Part shown: positions 44,979 through 54,198 of the stretch, piece by piece
Numbering within the stretch: the first letter of the stretch is position 1
Layout of the letters: every line of letters starts with the position of its first letter
NCBI GenBank assembly: GCA_964482325.1
Contig: CAYZXD010000011.1
Coordinates: forward strand, 4,943-68,942
From: CAYZJV01 sp964482325
Lineage (GTDB): Bacteria; Spirochaetota; Spirochaetia; Sphaerochaetales; Sphaerochaetaceae
Length of the DNA stretch: 64,000 nucleotides
Direction of reading: 5' to 3'
Position numbers and translations under genes: made by a program
The notes under the pieces: model-generated
Database searches by the model: none
Told to the model about the DNA's origin: nothing
The model's input: the letters and a program-made list of their open reading frames with translations, nothing else

Positions 44979-45788
44979 ATGCAGCAGGTGTTTGATAAAC
45001 TTCGCGTTCTTCAGGGGATTCTCGCTCAGAAATTTGCAGTGCTTGAAGAGATTAAAGAAATTCCAAGAACGCTCGAAACAAAAGAGGAATTACTCAATCG
45101 GGGAAAGAAAACCTATATTGAGAAACACGAGCGTCTTGAGAAGACAGCAGAAGAGCTGAAAGCTTTGCGTGTTGCGCTTGATGAAGCGGAACGGGGAAGA
45201 GAGCATTCAGAGAAACAGATGGAACTGATTTCCACCCAGCGTGAGTTTGAGGCATTGGAAAAAGAAATCAAAGATGCTTCTACGCGCGAGCAGTCACTTC
45301 GCAAGAGTCTACTGGCAAAGGAAAAATATTTTTCTGAACTGCAGGAGCAGCTGGAAGAACATGAGCAGCTGATGGAGATTCAGGAAGAGGAAGTGAAGAC
45401 CGAAACAGAGAAGAAAGACATGCTGCTGGACCAGAAGCAGAAAGAGCTGGATGCTTTAAAGGTTGAAGAGGATAAGCTGGTTCCCGGTATTGATGATTCC
45501 ATTCTCTTTAAATTTGAAAGAATCATTAGAAACAAGGCAGGTGTTGGTATTGTTCCGATTCATGGAATGGTGTGCCAGGGATGCCATATGACCCTTCCGG
45601 TGCAGTTTGTAAATGATGTCCGCAAGGGTGATGATTTCCGGTTCTGTCCATACTGCAGCAGAGTACTGTACTGGGAAGATGCTGAAATGGCCGATCAGTT
45701 TACTCAGGTTGCAGAGGATTCAGATATTGAAGAGGCAGGACTTGCAGACTTCATCGATACGGATGAGTTTGATGATCTGCTCTCGTAA
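44979..45788 (+). CDS. Coiled-coil zinc-ribbon protein (DUF164-like)
   Basis: 269 residues. Nearly 190 residues of coiled coil (from about 15 to 200) precede a C4 zinc ribbon (VCQGCHMTLP ... FCPYCSRVLYW), then an acidic tail. This is the DUF164/zf-RING_7 layout; members may bind nucleic acid but their function is poorly known. ATG 44979 has AGGAGATAACT upstream; the frame runs back to 44880 inside rpoD. It is placed 13 bp after rpoD and just before rnpB, so it belongs to the dnaG-rpoD transcript. Confidence 0.85.
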   Translation: MQQVFDKLRVLQGILAQKFAVLEEIKEIPRTLETKEELLNRGKKTYIEKHERLEKTAEELKALRVALDEAERGREHSEKQMELISTQREFEALEKEIKDASTREQSLRKSLLAKEKYFSELQEQLEEHEQLMEIQEEEVKTETEKKDMLLDQKQKELDALKVEEDKLVPGIDDSILFKFERIIRNKAGVGIVPIHGMVCQGCHMTLPVQFVNDVRKGDDFRFCPYCSRVLYWEDAEMADQFTQVAEDSDIEEAGLADFIDTDEFDDLLS

Positions 45789-45798
45789 CAGAGACTAT

Positions 45799-46137
45799 TC
45801 TGGTGGTTCAAGCGGTCGCCGGTAGCGCTTTAAGCGCTGCGGGAGGAAAGTCCGGGCTCCATAGAACATGACGCCGGGTAACACCCGGGAGCCGTAAGGC
45901 TAGAGAAAGTGCCACAGAAAATATACCGCCTGGTAACAGGTAAGGGTGAAATGGTGGGGTAAGAGCCCACCGCGCTTCTGGTAACAGAAGTGGCAGGGTA
46001 AACCTCGTCAGGAGCAAAACCAAGCAGCAGGAGGGCTGTTCGTCCATAATCCTGCGGGTAGGTTGCTTGAGCAGTACGGTAACGTACTGCCTAGATAGAT
46101 GACCGCTCACGACAGAACCCGGCTTATGAACCACCAG
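45799..46137 (+). ncRNA. rnpB: RNase P RNA component
   Basis: About 339 nt, bacterial type A. The P1 helix is formed by CTGGTGGTTCA (45799-45809) and TGAACCACCAG (46127-46137). Conserved core sequences are GAGGAAAGTCCGGGCTCC at the 5' side, AGGGTGAAATGG, GCAGGGTAAACC in the middle, and GACAGAACCCGGCTTATGAACC at the 3' end. The catalytic RNA removes 5' leaders from tRNA precursors. The 3' end is followed by a T run and a second hairpin. Boundaries may shift by a few bases. Confidence 0.96.
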
Positions 46138-46177
46138 TTTTTTATACCAAGGGAGCGTCCAATGAGGGCGCTCCTTT
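46127..46177 (+). terminator. Tandem terminators after rnpB
   Basis: The 3' strand of P1 (46127-46137) runs into TTTTTT (46138-46143), which may itself terminate. A second hairpin, GGAGCG (46152-46157) with CGCTCC (46169-46174), extends by A/T and G-T pairs to about 9 bp with an 11-nt loop and ends in TTT (46175-46177). Confidence 0.6.
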
Positions 46178-46195
46178 GCTGATAGGATGCTGAGC

Positions 46196-48673
46196 ATGAA
46201 AAGAATTGATATTGTTGCACAATGTGGGAACGCATTACTGTCCATTGAAAATCCCGCCCGTTACGTCGGAGGGGAGTTTACCCAGGGTACTCAGAGTTTT
46301 ACTGAGGACGGATTTCATGTAGGACTCTGCTTTCCGGATCTTTATGAAATCGGTATGTCAAATAATGCAATCAGGATACTCTATGATCTGGTCTGCTCGA
46401 TGGGAAATCCGGTGACCTGCGATAGAGTCTTCTCGGTCGCCCCGGATTATGAACAATTATTGCGCGATCATCAGATTCCGCTGCATACTCTGCAATTCGG
46501 CATTCCGTTGCATGATCTGGATATGCTTGGTGTTTCAGTAGGGTATGAACTATCTGCTACGAACATTTTGCAGGTATTAGATCTAGGAGGTATTCCGCTC
46601 CGCGCTGCTGATCGAACTGATAGTCATCCTATCGTCATTGCCGGAGGACCGGCGGTTACCAATCCCCTTCCGTTTTCACCATTTTTCGATTTCATTTTCA
46701 TTGGTGAAGCAGAATCGGGACTTATCGAGGTGATCAAGACCATACAAGAAGGGAAAAACCGCGGTTTTGCGCGACAGGCAATCATCGATGAATTAAAACG
46801 CTTCGACTTTCTGTGGTATCCGGGTAAGCATCTGGCAATACGAGCCATTGACGATGATTTTGCCCGAAAACCATCTCATGGGTTTCACCATTTTGTGATG
46901 CCCCATTTCAAAGTTGCTCAGGATCATGGGGTGGTGGAAATCATGCGCGGATGTCCCAATGGCTGCCGTTTCTGTCATGCCGGACAGTATTACAAACCAT
47001 ACCGGCAGCTTCCGCTCGAAGCGATACGGGATCAGGCATCACAGATTGTGCACGATCTGGGGTATCGGACGGTCACCCTGAGCTCGCTCTCCACCGGAGA
47101 TCATCCGAATATCTCAAAGATTATCAAACAACTGAACGATGAATTTGCCCCACAGCATATATCCTTTTCGCTCCCTTCTCTGAAGGTGAGCTCATTCTCT
47201 TTGGATATACTTGAACAATTATCTGAAGTGAGAAAAAGTGGTCTGACCTTTGCCATTGAAACTCCATTGTCTCTCTGGCAAAAATCGATGAATAAAGAGG
47301 TCCCGGTTGAGGATGTAGTCTCTATCATTCAGGAAGCAAAGGGAAGAGGGTGGCGTTTGGCAAAGTTTTATTTTATGGTAGGACTTCCCTTCACAGACTC
47401 AGAGGAGGAGAGAAAAGCGATTGTAGCGTATCTGAAAACGGTATGGGATGCCACCAAGATTAATTTAAATATCAATATCGGCACCTTTATACCGAAAGCC
47501 CATACTCCCTTTCAATGGGCAAGACAGATGGATCATGCCTTTTCCCGGGAACATCTTTCGCAAATCAAGAAAGACATTCAATACCACATAAAAGGAGCGA
47601 AAGTCTCGTATCATGATCCTCATGTTTCCTATCTGGAAGGAATCATCAGTCGTGGAGACGATTCAGTTGGAGATCTGGTGGAACTTGCCTATCGAAAAGG
47701 GTGCAGGCTTGATGCCTGGCACGAACATATGCGAATGGATCTCTGGTCTCAGGCATTGGAAGAATCACATATTGATGTAGAAAAGCTGATCTATACCGAA
47801 TACGATACGAACTCAGTGCTCCCTTGGGATACGGTCTCCTTAGGGGTTTCAAAAGCCTATTTACGACGAGAATGGGAATTGTCCAGGCAATCACTATTAA
47901 CTGAACGATGCCTTCCCTCATGTGATGTTCCCTGCGGTGTATGTAATAAAATCCATCAGGTGACCGATGATACTCATACCGAATCGCCCGATCTTGTTCC
48001 TCTGCCACGCTCTCAGGCCATCATTGCCGCTGAACGGACAAAGGCCTCGCAACCGGTACTGTTTTTTTATCGGAAAGAGGGGAGAGCTCGTTTTATTTCT
48101 CACATCAATGTCATGCGAGTGTTTGAACAGACGTTCCAGCGAGCAGGGATTCCTGTCGCCTTTACGCAGGGATACAATCCCAAACCGAAGATGGAATTTG
48201 TCAATCCGTTATCTACCGGTATCACAGGAAGTGCTGAGGTCATGCTGGTTGATATCCATGGTGGTATCGGCCTGGACAGAGACGAAACACTGAACCTGTT
48301 GAATGCATCGGTCTCAGAGGGTTTTGTCTTTACTGATATGAAAGCATTTGCCACTGATCGACGTGTTACGTTGAGCAAGCATATGGGCGGCAGTATTTAT
48401 ACTTTCTCTCATATTACCGATCCGGCGTTGAAGGATGTCATGAACCAATGGGTACACTGCTGTGGGGTTGGGATATCAGTTGCTCGCCTTACTATCGATA
48501 ACGACGCAGTGTACACAGCCATTATTCATGGAGAAAAAAATCCGGTAAAAACTTTGTTTGGAAAAGATGCAGATAAATTCGCGGTGCTCTCCCATATGAA
48601 GATACACCGCGAAATGGTCTTTATCGGTTCATACACCGATGGTCCAAACAATTATACTACGCTGTCGGTTTAA
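46196..48673 (+). CDS. Radical SAM protein fused to a DUF2344 domain
   Basis: 825 residues. An N-terminal B12-binding-like region (GLCFPDLYEIGMSNNAIRILYDLV) leads to a radical SAM core with MRGCPNGCRFCHAGQYYKPYRQ, the CxxxCxxC 4Fe-4S motif. The last 210 or so residues (FYRKEGRARFISHINVMRVFEQTFQRAGIPVAFTQGYNPKPKM) are a DUF2344/TIGR03936-type domain, a separate protein in some bacteria. Substrate is unknown. ATG 46196 has AGGA at a fitting distance; ATG 46187 abuts it. The 3' end overlaps the convergent transporter gene by 17 bp. Confidence 0.88.
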   Translation: MKRIDIVAQCGNALLSIENPARYVGGEFTQGTQSFTEDGFHVGLCFPDLYEIGMSNNAIRILYDLVCSMGNPVTCDRVFSVAPDYEQLLRDHQIPLHTLQFGIPLHDLDMLGVSVGYELSATNILQVLDLGGIPLRAADRTDSHPIVIAGGPAVTNPLPFSPFFDFIFIGEAESGLIEVIKTIQEGKNRGFARQAIIDELKRFDFLWYPGKHLAIRAIDDDFARKPSHGFHHFVMPHFKVAQDHGVVEIMRGCPNGCRFCHAGQYYKPYRQLPLEAIRDQASQIVHDLGYRTVTLSSLSTGDHPNISKIIKQLNDEFAPQHISFSLPSLKVSSFSLDILEQLSEVRKSGLTFAIETPLSLWQKSMNKEVPVEDVVSIIQEAKGRGWRLAKFYFMVGLPFTDSEEERKAIVAYLKTVWDATKINLNINIGTFIPKAHTPFQWARQMDHAFSREHLSQIKKDIQYHIKGAKVSYHDPHVSYLEGIISRGDDSVGDLVELAYRKGCRLDAWHEHMRMDLWSQALEESHIDVEKLIYTEYDTNSVLPWDTVSLGVSKAYLRREWELSRQSLLTERCLPSCDVPCGVCNKIHQVTDDTHTESPDLVPLPRSQAIIAAERTKASQPVLFFYRKEGRARFISHINVMRVFEQTFQRAGIPVAFTQGYNPKPKMEFVNPLSTGITGSAEVMLVDIHGGIGLDRDETLNLLNASVSEGFVFTDMKAFATDRRVTLSKHMGGSIYTFSHITDPALKDVMNQWVHCCGVGISVARLTIDNDAVYTAIIHGEKNPVKTLFGKDADKFAVLSHMKIHREMVFIGSYTDGPNNYTTLSV

Positions 48674-50648
48674 TATGACAGTAGTAGTAATGAGTATCTG
48701 AAATTCGTACCATAGGCGGGTATTCCTTTTCACAAATCTCTCCCACCTGACGGTGACACCTGCCGGCGAATGGACACCCTTTGGGTTTCTTCGCCGGATC
48801 CGGTAGCTGCCCCTGCAGTTCGATCGGATCTTTCTGTTTGGTGGGGTCAACTTCAGGTACCGCTGAAAGCAATGCCTCGGTGTAGGGGTGGAATGGTGGT
48901 TGCATCACTTCATCCCGTTCTCCGTACTCAGCAATCTTTCCTGCATACATGACCATAATATAGTCACTCAGATAGTTGATCACATTGAGATCGTGAGAGA
49001 TGAACATGTAGGCAGCTGAGGTTTCTACCTGCAGATCATTAAGCAGATTCAGTACCGAGGCCTGAACCGACACATCCAGAGCACTCGTCGGTTCATCGCA
49101 AACGATCAGATTCGGCGTAATGGAGAGCGCACGGGCAATTGCTACGCGCTGCTGTTCCCCTCCGCTCAGCTGTCGAGGTTTCTTCTCCAGATAATCCGTG
49201 CCTAAGTCAACCTTTTTCAGAATTTCAATGATTCGATCACGTCGTTCCTTTGCATCAGTGATATCGGCAAGTTTTTTCATCGCCCGTCCGATAATCTGCT
49301 CTACGGTGTGTGAAGGATTGAGACTTCTTCCCGGATTCTGGAAGATCAGCTGAATATTTTTCAGTGTCTCTTTATCGCGCTTATTCCAAGCAAGAGAGAT
49401 ATCGAGGTCATTGAATAATATTCTTCCCTTCGTCGGTTTGTATAATCCCGAAATCATATGGCCAGTGGTCGATTTTCCACATCCCGATTCTCCTACAATA
49501 CCGATAACCGATCCCGGTTTCACCGAAAAATCAATTCCATTGACGGCATATACTTTTCGACGGCTGCCGTAGACTTTATGGAGTTCTTCAATCTTGAGCA
49601 GATCGGCAGTATTGAGATCGATCTGAGCCTTCTTTTGAACTTTCGGTACCAGCTTCTGAGAAAGGGTGTCAGGGATGTCGGTGGCATAGGCACGATCACA
49701 AGCTGCAAAGTGTCTGTCTCCAACCTTCCGTGTCCCATATTCACTTTCACAGGTATCATTACGCCTATCACAGCGCTCTACAAAGGGACAGCCCCCTTCC
49801 TGCGATCCGCGGCGCTTCACATAGCCGGGAATGGTGTTGAGTTTGGTTTTTTCCTTCACCACACCGCCACGAGGCATACAATTGATGAGTGCACGTGTAT
49901 ACGGATGGGTAGGGTTATTAAAGATCTCTTCTTTCGGTCCTCGTTCAACAATTTCCCCACTGTACATAACCACAACATGTTCAGCTACTTTGTTGATAAC
50001 GCCCATATCATGTGAGATGTACATAAGTGACATCTTTAACTGATCTTTCAAATCCTTGATTGAATCAAGAATCACCGCTTCAGTGGTAACATCAAGTGCG
50101 GTAGTAGGTTCATCGAGGATGAGTAAATCGGGTCTACACAGCAGTGCCATCGCAATACAGATGCGTTGCTGAATACCACCACTTACCTGGTGTGGATACC
50201 GTCTTGCAATACCCTTAGGATCTCCCAGATTCATCATGGTCAGCGCTTCAATGGTTGCCTTACGTGCTTCCTTCTTACTCAGTTTCTGGTGATGCATGCT
50301 GACTTCGTCAAGCTGGAAACCGATCGTAAGGGCCGGGTTAAGCGAAGAGTAGGGGTTCTGGAAAACCATAGCGATACGATCACCTCGATAGGTTTCCATT
50401 TCCTGCTCACTTTTCTCCAGCAGATTTTCCCCTTTATATCTAATAGCACCATCAACCGATGCATTAGAAGCTAGATAACGCATGATGGAAAATGAAAGGG
50501 TACTTTTTCCACAACCCGATTCTCCAATAATCCCGATGGATTCGTTGGTTCCAAGGGTCAACGATACGTTGTTGACCGCAGAAAACATACCATCGAAAGT
50601 GCTGAAGCGGACGTTGAGTTTGTCTATTTCAAGAATATTATCGTTCAT
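48657..50648 (-). CDS. Fused peptide-transporter ATPases (OppD-OppF type)
   Basis: 663 residues holding two complete ABC ATPases in one chain. First half: GESGCGKSTLSF, VSGGIQQRICIAMAL, LLILDEPTTALD. Second half: GESGCGKSTTGHM, LSGGEQQRVAIARAL, LIVCDEPTSALD. Each half ends in the family C-terminal Cys motif (CPFVERCDRRNDTCE and CPFAGRCHRQVGEICEKEY, each with a fourth Cys later), which in some dipeptide importers holds a 4Fe-4S cluster. Usual systems use two separate ATPases of about 330 residues. It overlaps oppC by 11 bp. Confidence 0.93.
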   Translation of the reverse strand: MNDNILEIDKLNVRFSTFDGMFSAVNNVSLTLGTNESIGIIGESGCGKSTLSFSIMRYLASNASVDGAIRYKGENLLEKSEQEMETYRGDRIAMVFQNPYSSLNPALTIGFQLDEVSMHHQKLSKKEARKATIEALTMMNLGDPKGIARRYPHQVSGGIQQRICIAMALLCRPDLLILDEPTTALDVTTEAVILDSIKDLKDQLKMSLMYISHDMGVINKVAEHVVVMYSGEIVERGPKEEIFNNPTHPYTRALINCMPRGGVVKEKTKLNTIPGYVKRRGSQEGGCPFVERCDRRNDTCESEYGTRKVGDRHFAACDRAYATDIPDTLSQKLVPKVQKKAQIDLNTADLLKIEELHKVYGSRRKVYAVNGIDFSVKPGSVIGIVGESGCGKSTTGHMISGLYKPTKGRILFNDLDISLAWNKRDKETLKNIQLIFQNPGRSLNPSHTVEQIIGRAMKKLADITDAKERRDRIIEILKKVDLGTDYLEKKPRQLSGGEQQRVAIARALSITPNLIVCDEPTSALDVSVQASVLNLLNDLQVETSAAYMFISHDLNVINYLSDYIMVMYAGKIAEYGERDEVMQPPFHPYTEALLSAVPEVDPTKQKDPIELQGQLPDPAKKPKGCPFAGRCHRQVGEICEKEYPPMVRISDTHYYYCHIKPTA

Positions 50649-51468
50649 GTATCAATACCTTACTGACAAAGTCAGAGAAAATGGAAATTGCGATAACCAG
50701 CGAGGCAATAGCCAGAGCTGGAAACAATACTGCCCAAGGTGCTTGAGCAATAATCGGTTTATTCTCAATGACCATCATACCCCAGTCAGGTGTGGGCGGT
50801 TGCATACCGACACCCAGAAATCCCAACGACGCTACCATCATTATTGAGTAGGCAAATCGTGCCGTAGCTTCAACAATGATCGGTCCCGTGGTATTAGGAA
50901 GAATCTCCACGAACATGATATAGAGGTGATTTTCTCCCCGTATTCGGGCAGCCGATACATATTCCTGACTTTTTTCGGTCAATAATACTCCCCGTGATAC
51001 CCGGGCTGTTGCCGGTACGAACGCAATAGATACAATGATAGTTAAACTTGCAATGTTGGAATTTCCCAATATTCCGAGAACCACCATTGATAAGACCAGT
51101 GGAGGAATAGCCATGAGAATATCCATCGATCTGAGAAAGAAAGCATCAACCTTGCCCCCAAAATACCCAGCAGAAAAACCTAAGATAACTCCAACAAAAG
51201 TGGAGAATATCGAAGTCATCAGGGCCACAGTCAGGATGGATCGACTTCCATATACAATTCTCGCCAAGAGATCTCGACCGAGACTATCGGTCCCGATGAG
51301 ATGCCCATTCACTCCGGGTGCAGCCATCTGATACTCTGAGTCCATTTCCGTATAACTGAATGAGAGCATTGAGGGCCCGAAGAATGCCATGATCAGCCAG
51401 AATACAATAATGGCAATTCCGACGATGGCCAGCGGATTTTTTTTCAGTTGATATAAGATGTATTTCAT
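50638..51468 (-). CDS. Peptide ABC transporter permease (OppC/DppC type)
   Basis: 276 residues, about six membrane helices, opening with LKKNPLAIVGIAIIVFWLIM. The coupling loop facing the ATPase is AARIRGENHLYIMFVEILPNT (family EAA motif). The start is ATG 51468, which follows AGGAGG and overlaps the upstream permease stop as ATGA; the frame extends back to 51570 but lies inside the neighbour. Substrate specificity cannot be assigned from the permease. Confidence 0.92.
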   Translation of the reverse strand: MKYILYQLKKNPLAIVGIAIIVFWLIMAFFGPSMLSFSYTEMDSEYQMAAPGVNGHLIGTDSLGRDLLARIVYGSRSILTVALMTSIFSTFVGVILGFSAGYFGGKVDAFFLRSMDILMAIPPLVLSMVVLGILGNSNIASLTIIVSIAFVPATARVSRGVLLTEKSQEYVSAARIRGENHLYIMFVEILPNTTGPIIVEATARFAYSIMMVASLGFLGVGMQPPTPDWGMMVIENKPIIAQAPWAVLFPALAIASLVIAISIFSDFVSKVLIHER

Positions 51469-52433
51469 CGCTGTCCTCCTTGGAACCTGATCCTTGGATT
51501 CAGATAGCTGTACATGATATCGGTAATCATGGTGGATAAAGAATAAATTATGGTAATCAGCAGTACACAAGCTTCAATGAGAGGAACATCACGTGTTTTA
51601 ATCGCTGTCATCATTAAAGATCCCATTCCAGGATAACCAAATAGCGTTTCTACAACCACCAGACCGCCAAATAACCATCCCATGTTCATCCCGATGATCG
51701 TTATGGTCGGTAACAGTGCGTTCTTCAATGCATGACGGAATATGACATACTTTTTTGGCATACCTTTAAGAATAGCAGCTCGAACATAATCTGAGTTCAT
51801 CACAGTGATCATCGAAGACCGTTGCATGCGCGAAATATAACCGAACATCACAAATGTAATGGAGAGGGCAGGGAGAAATAAGATATTGAGATTAGACCAA
51901 ATACTTTCTCCAATAGGAATAACACTTACGATGGGAAACCACTGCAGTTGTACAGCAAATATCGTTATGAGAATTACTCCAGAAACAAATTCGGGCAACG
52001 CCATAGTAGCCAGGCCGAAAAAGGAGATAATCGAATCGGTAGGTTTTTTCTCTTTGACACCTGCAAGGATACCAAAGAAAATTGAGAGTGGTACAAACAT
52101 GATGAATGCCGTCAATGCGAGGATAAGTGAGTGACCTACACGTCTCCAAAGAATCGAATTGATAGCAACACCCCTCATATACACACTTTCACCCAAGTCC
52201 CCTACGACCACTCCGCTAATCCATCGACCGTATCGTTGGAGGAGAGGATCATCAAGGCCACGAGCTTCTCGCAGTGCTGCAATTGACTCGGGTGTAGCAC
52301 TTTGACCGAGAATCATCTGAGCGACATCTCCCGGCATGATCTCAACAAGCAAGAAGATGATGAAAGACATGACGACTAGGGTCGCTAAAAGCGACCCCAA
52401 TCTCTGAACAAAAATACTTAGTGTTCTATTCAT
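51465..52433 (-). CDS. Peptide ABC transporter permease (OppB/DppB type)
   Basis: 322 residues with about six helices. The N-terminus is the family pattern (FVQRLGSLLATLVVMSFIIFLLVEIMPGDVA) and the coupling loop is AAILKGMPKKYVIFRHALKNA. It overlaps the binding-protein gene and oppC by four bases each, so the four genes are tightly coupled. Confidence 0.93.
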   Translation of the reverse strand: MNRTLSIFVQRLGSLLATLVVMSFIIFLLVEIMPGDVAQMILGQSATPESIAALREARGLDDPLLQRYGRWISGVVVGDLGESVYMRGVAINSILWRRVGHSLILALTAFIMFVPLSIFFGILAGVKEKKPTDSIISFFGLATMALPEFVSGVILITIFAVQLQWFPIVSVIPIGESIWSNLNILFLPALSITFVMFGYISRMQRSSMITVMNSDYVRAAILKGMPKKYVIFRHALKNALLPTITIIGMNMGWLFGGLVVVETLFGYPGMGSLMMTAIKTRDVPLIEACVLLITIIYSLSTMITDIMYSYLNPRIRFQGGQR

Positions 52434-53944
52434 TTAACATCCATGTATTTGTACTGTGGAATCTGTGACACTGGGTGACTATAATTCACAATACGATCAT
52501 TGACGGCTATCAGCAATGGAACTTCAACATTGATAATTGAGCCTTCTTCATAGAAGATATCCTGTAATTCATGATAAAAAGCCATGCGAGTATCTGCATC
52601 AGTTTCAGAAGAGATCTTATCAATCAATTCATTGACACGTGGATTATCAATATGACTTTCATTCCAGGGACCACCGCCCTTGAAGGCAAGAGACAGCATC
52701 ATGTATGGGTCGATTCTCACACCCCATCCGGTAATAGAGAACGGTACGTTCATCCAGTACTGTGACAGATAGACGTCACGGGTATATCCCTGGAGCTTGA
52801 TGTCAAATCCCGCAGGAGCAGCTAATTCCTGAATGGTCTGTGCAAGTTCTTTACCGTATGGATGGTCAGATGCATAGGTAAGGGGAACTGAAACACCATT
52901 GGGGTATCCGGCTTCTGCCAGTAAGGCCTTTGCTTTTTCAATATCTCTTCCACGGAACGGAATATCCTTGTGCTGGACGAGGCCACTGATGATCGGACTC
53001 TCATTGTAGAAGACTCCATCATTCAATTCTGCCTTTGCAACACTGCGTGCAATCACTTCCGGATCCATAGCATACTTCATTGCAAGACGAACTCGATTAT
53101 CATCAAAGGGCTCCATATCGGTAATCATGGCAATAAAGCGATGTTCCTGATAAGGACTTACGATCGATATACCATCAACACCCTCAAGACGATTCTTAAT
53201 GGTCGGGGTGACAAATGGTACGATATCAACACGATCAGATTCCAGCATGGAAATACTTGCATCGATATCAGGGACAAAATAGATAAGCAATTTGTCTACC
53301 TTAGGAAGTGACGCATCCCAATATTCTGTATTTTTAACTAATAATGCTGATTCCTTGGGGACCAGTTGCTCCATCTTAAATGGACCGGTACCCATGGGTT
53401 TTGATTCTCCCAATGAAGCATAATCATATTCGCTGGAGAGCATCATCATGTTATAATCGGTCAATCGATAAATGAACGTTGGGAAGGAATCTGACAGATT
53501 CAGCACAACGGTATAATCATCGGGAGTTTCAATTGACTCAACAATAGAGAAATCCTGTCTCTGCAGGTGACCAACATCGGGATCCTGAGTTCTCTCGATG
53601 GTAAACTTCACATCTTCGGAAGTGAACTTGGATCCATCATGGAATGTGACATCATCGCGAAGTTTGAAGACCCACCTCTTTCCGTCTTCGCTTTCCCAGC
53701 TTGTGGCAAGAAGAGGATCAATAACACCGGTATCCGCATTGATCTCAATCAGATATTCATAGATTGACGAATTCATAGAGAATGCCTGACCATCCCAAAC
53801 TCCGGGAGTAATCAGTCCGGGGACCTGCTCGGCCACACGGATTACTTTTTCACTTTCTGCTGCTGCCTCTTTATCTCCACCAGCAAATACCAGCGGCATT
53901 GCGAGTAGCAGTACGAGCAACGTAATTACAATAAAACGTTTCAT
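52430..53944 (-). CDS. Extracellular solute-binding protein, family 5
   Basis: 504 residues. Signal peptide FIVITLLVLLLAMPLVFAGG ends at a possible lipid-free cleavage site; no lipobox Cys is present, so it may be periplasmic. The body is family 5 SBP (LLATSWESEDGKRWVFKLRDDVTFHDGSKFTSEDVKFT, then MGTGPFKM). This family binds peptides, nickel or other solutes; the ligand is not deducible. It heads the transporter operon under the promoter at 54092-54121 and has a strong CAGGAGGA ribosome binding site. Confidence 0.92.
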   Translation of the reverse strand: MKRFIVITLLVLLLAMPLVFAGGDKEAAAESEKVIRVAEQVPGLITPGVWDGQAFSMNSSIYEYLIEINADTGVIDPLLATSWESEDGKRWVFKLRDDVTFHDGSKFTSEDVKFTIERTQDPDVGHLQRQDFSIVESIETPDDYTVVLNLSDSFPTFIYRLTDYNMMMLSSEYDYASLGESKPMGTGPFKMEQLVPKESALLVKNTEYWDASLPKVDKLLIYFVPDIDASISMLESDRVDIVPFVTPTIKNRLEGVDGISIVSPYQEHRFIAMITDMEPFDDNRVRLAMKYAMDPEVIARSVAKAELNDGVFYNESPIISGLVQHKDIPFRGRDIEKAKALLAEAGYPNGVSVPLTYASDHPYGKELAQTIQELAAPAGFDIKLQGYTRDVYLSQYWMNVPFSITGWGVRIDPYMMLSLAFKGGGPWNESHIDNPRVNELIDKISSETDADTRMAFYHELQDIFYEEGSIINVEVPLLIAVNDRIVNYSHPVSQIPQYKYMDVK

Positions 53945-54198
53945 AGTTCCTCCTGAACTTGATTTTTCCTCGGGATCGACAGCGCGGCTTCTATCTTTTT
54001 ATAACTCTTTGATAACATGCCGAAAGCGGAACACTCATATCATCGTATGAGGTTTAGCGGCTAATCGGTGCTGTCGAAAACCGACAACTTAATTAAACAC
54101 TATAGATTGTCACTTTGTCAACCACAGTGATATATTGTGTAAGTTGTTAACATATAATCAATTAAAGGATAAAATGGAAAATATTGGGAAGCTCTGTG
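53945..54198 (-). promoter_or_regulatory. Transporter operon leader: promoter and inverted repeats
   Basis: The largest gene-free stretch (254 bp). On the minus strand a perfect TTGACA (54121-54116), 18-bp spacer and TTTAAT (54097-54092) form the promoter, with transcription from about 54085. The leader of about 140 nt contains two inverted repeats: TGTCG (54072-54076) with CGACA (54082-54086), and CTCATA (54034-54039) with TATGAG (54046-54051). Either could be an operator for the neighbouring regulator or an RNA hairpin. No other gene is seen. Confidence 0.7.

Noticed and set aside
49458..50015. 185-codon plus-strand open frame within the fused ATPase gene
   Set aside because: Shadow of a gene with intact Walker and signature motifs.
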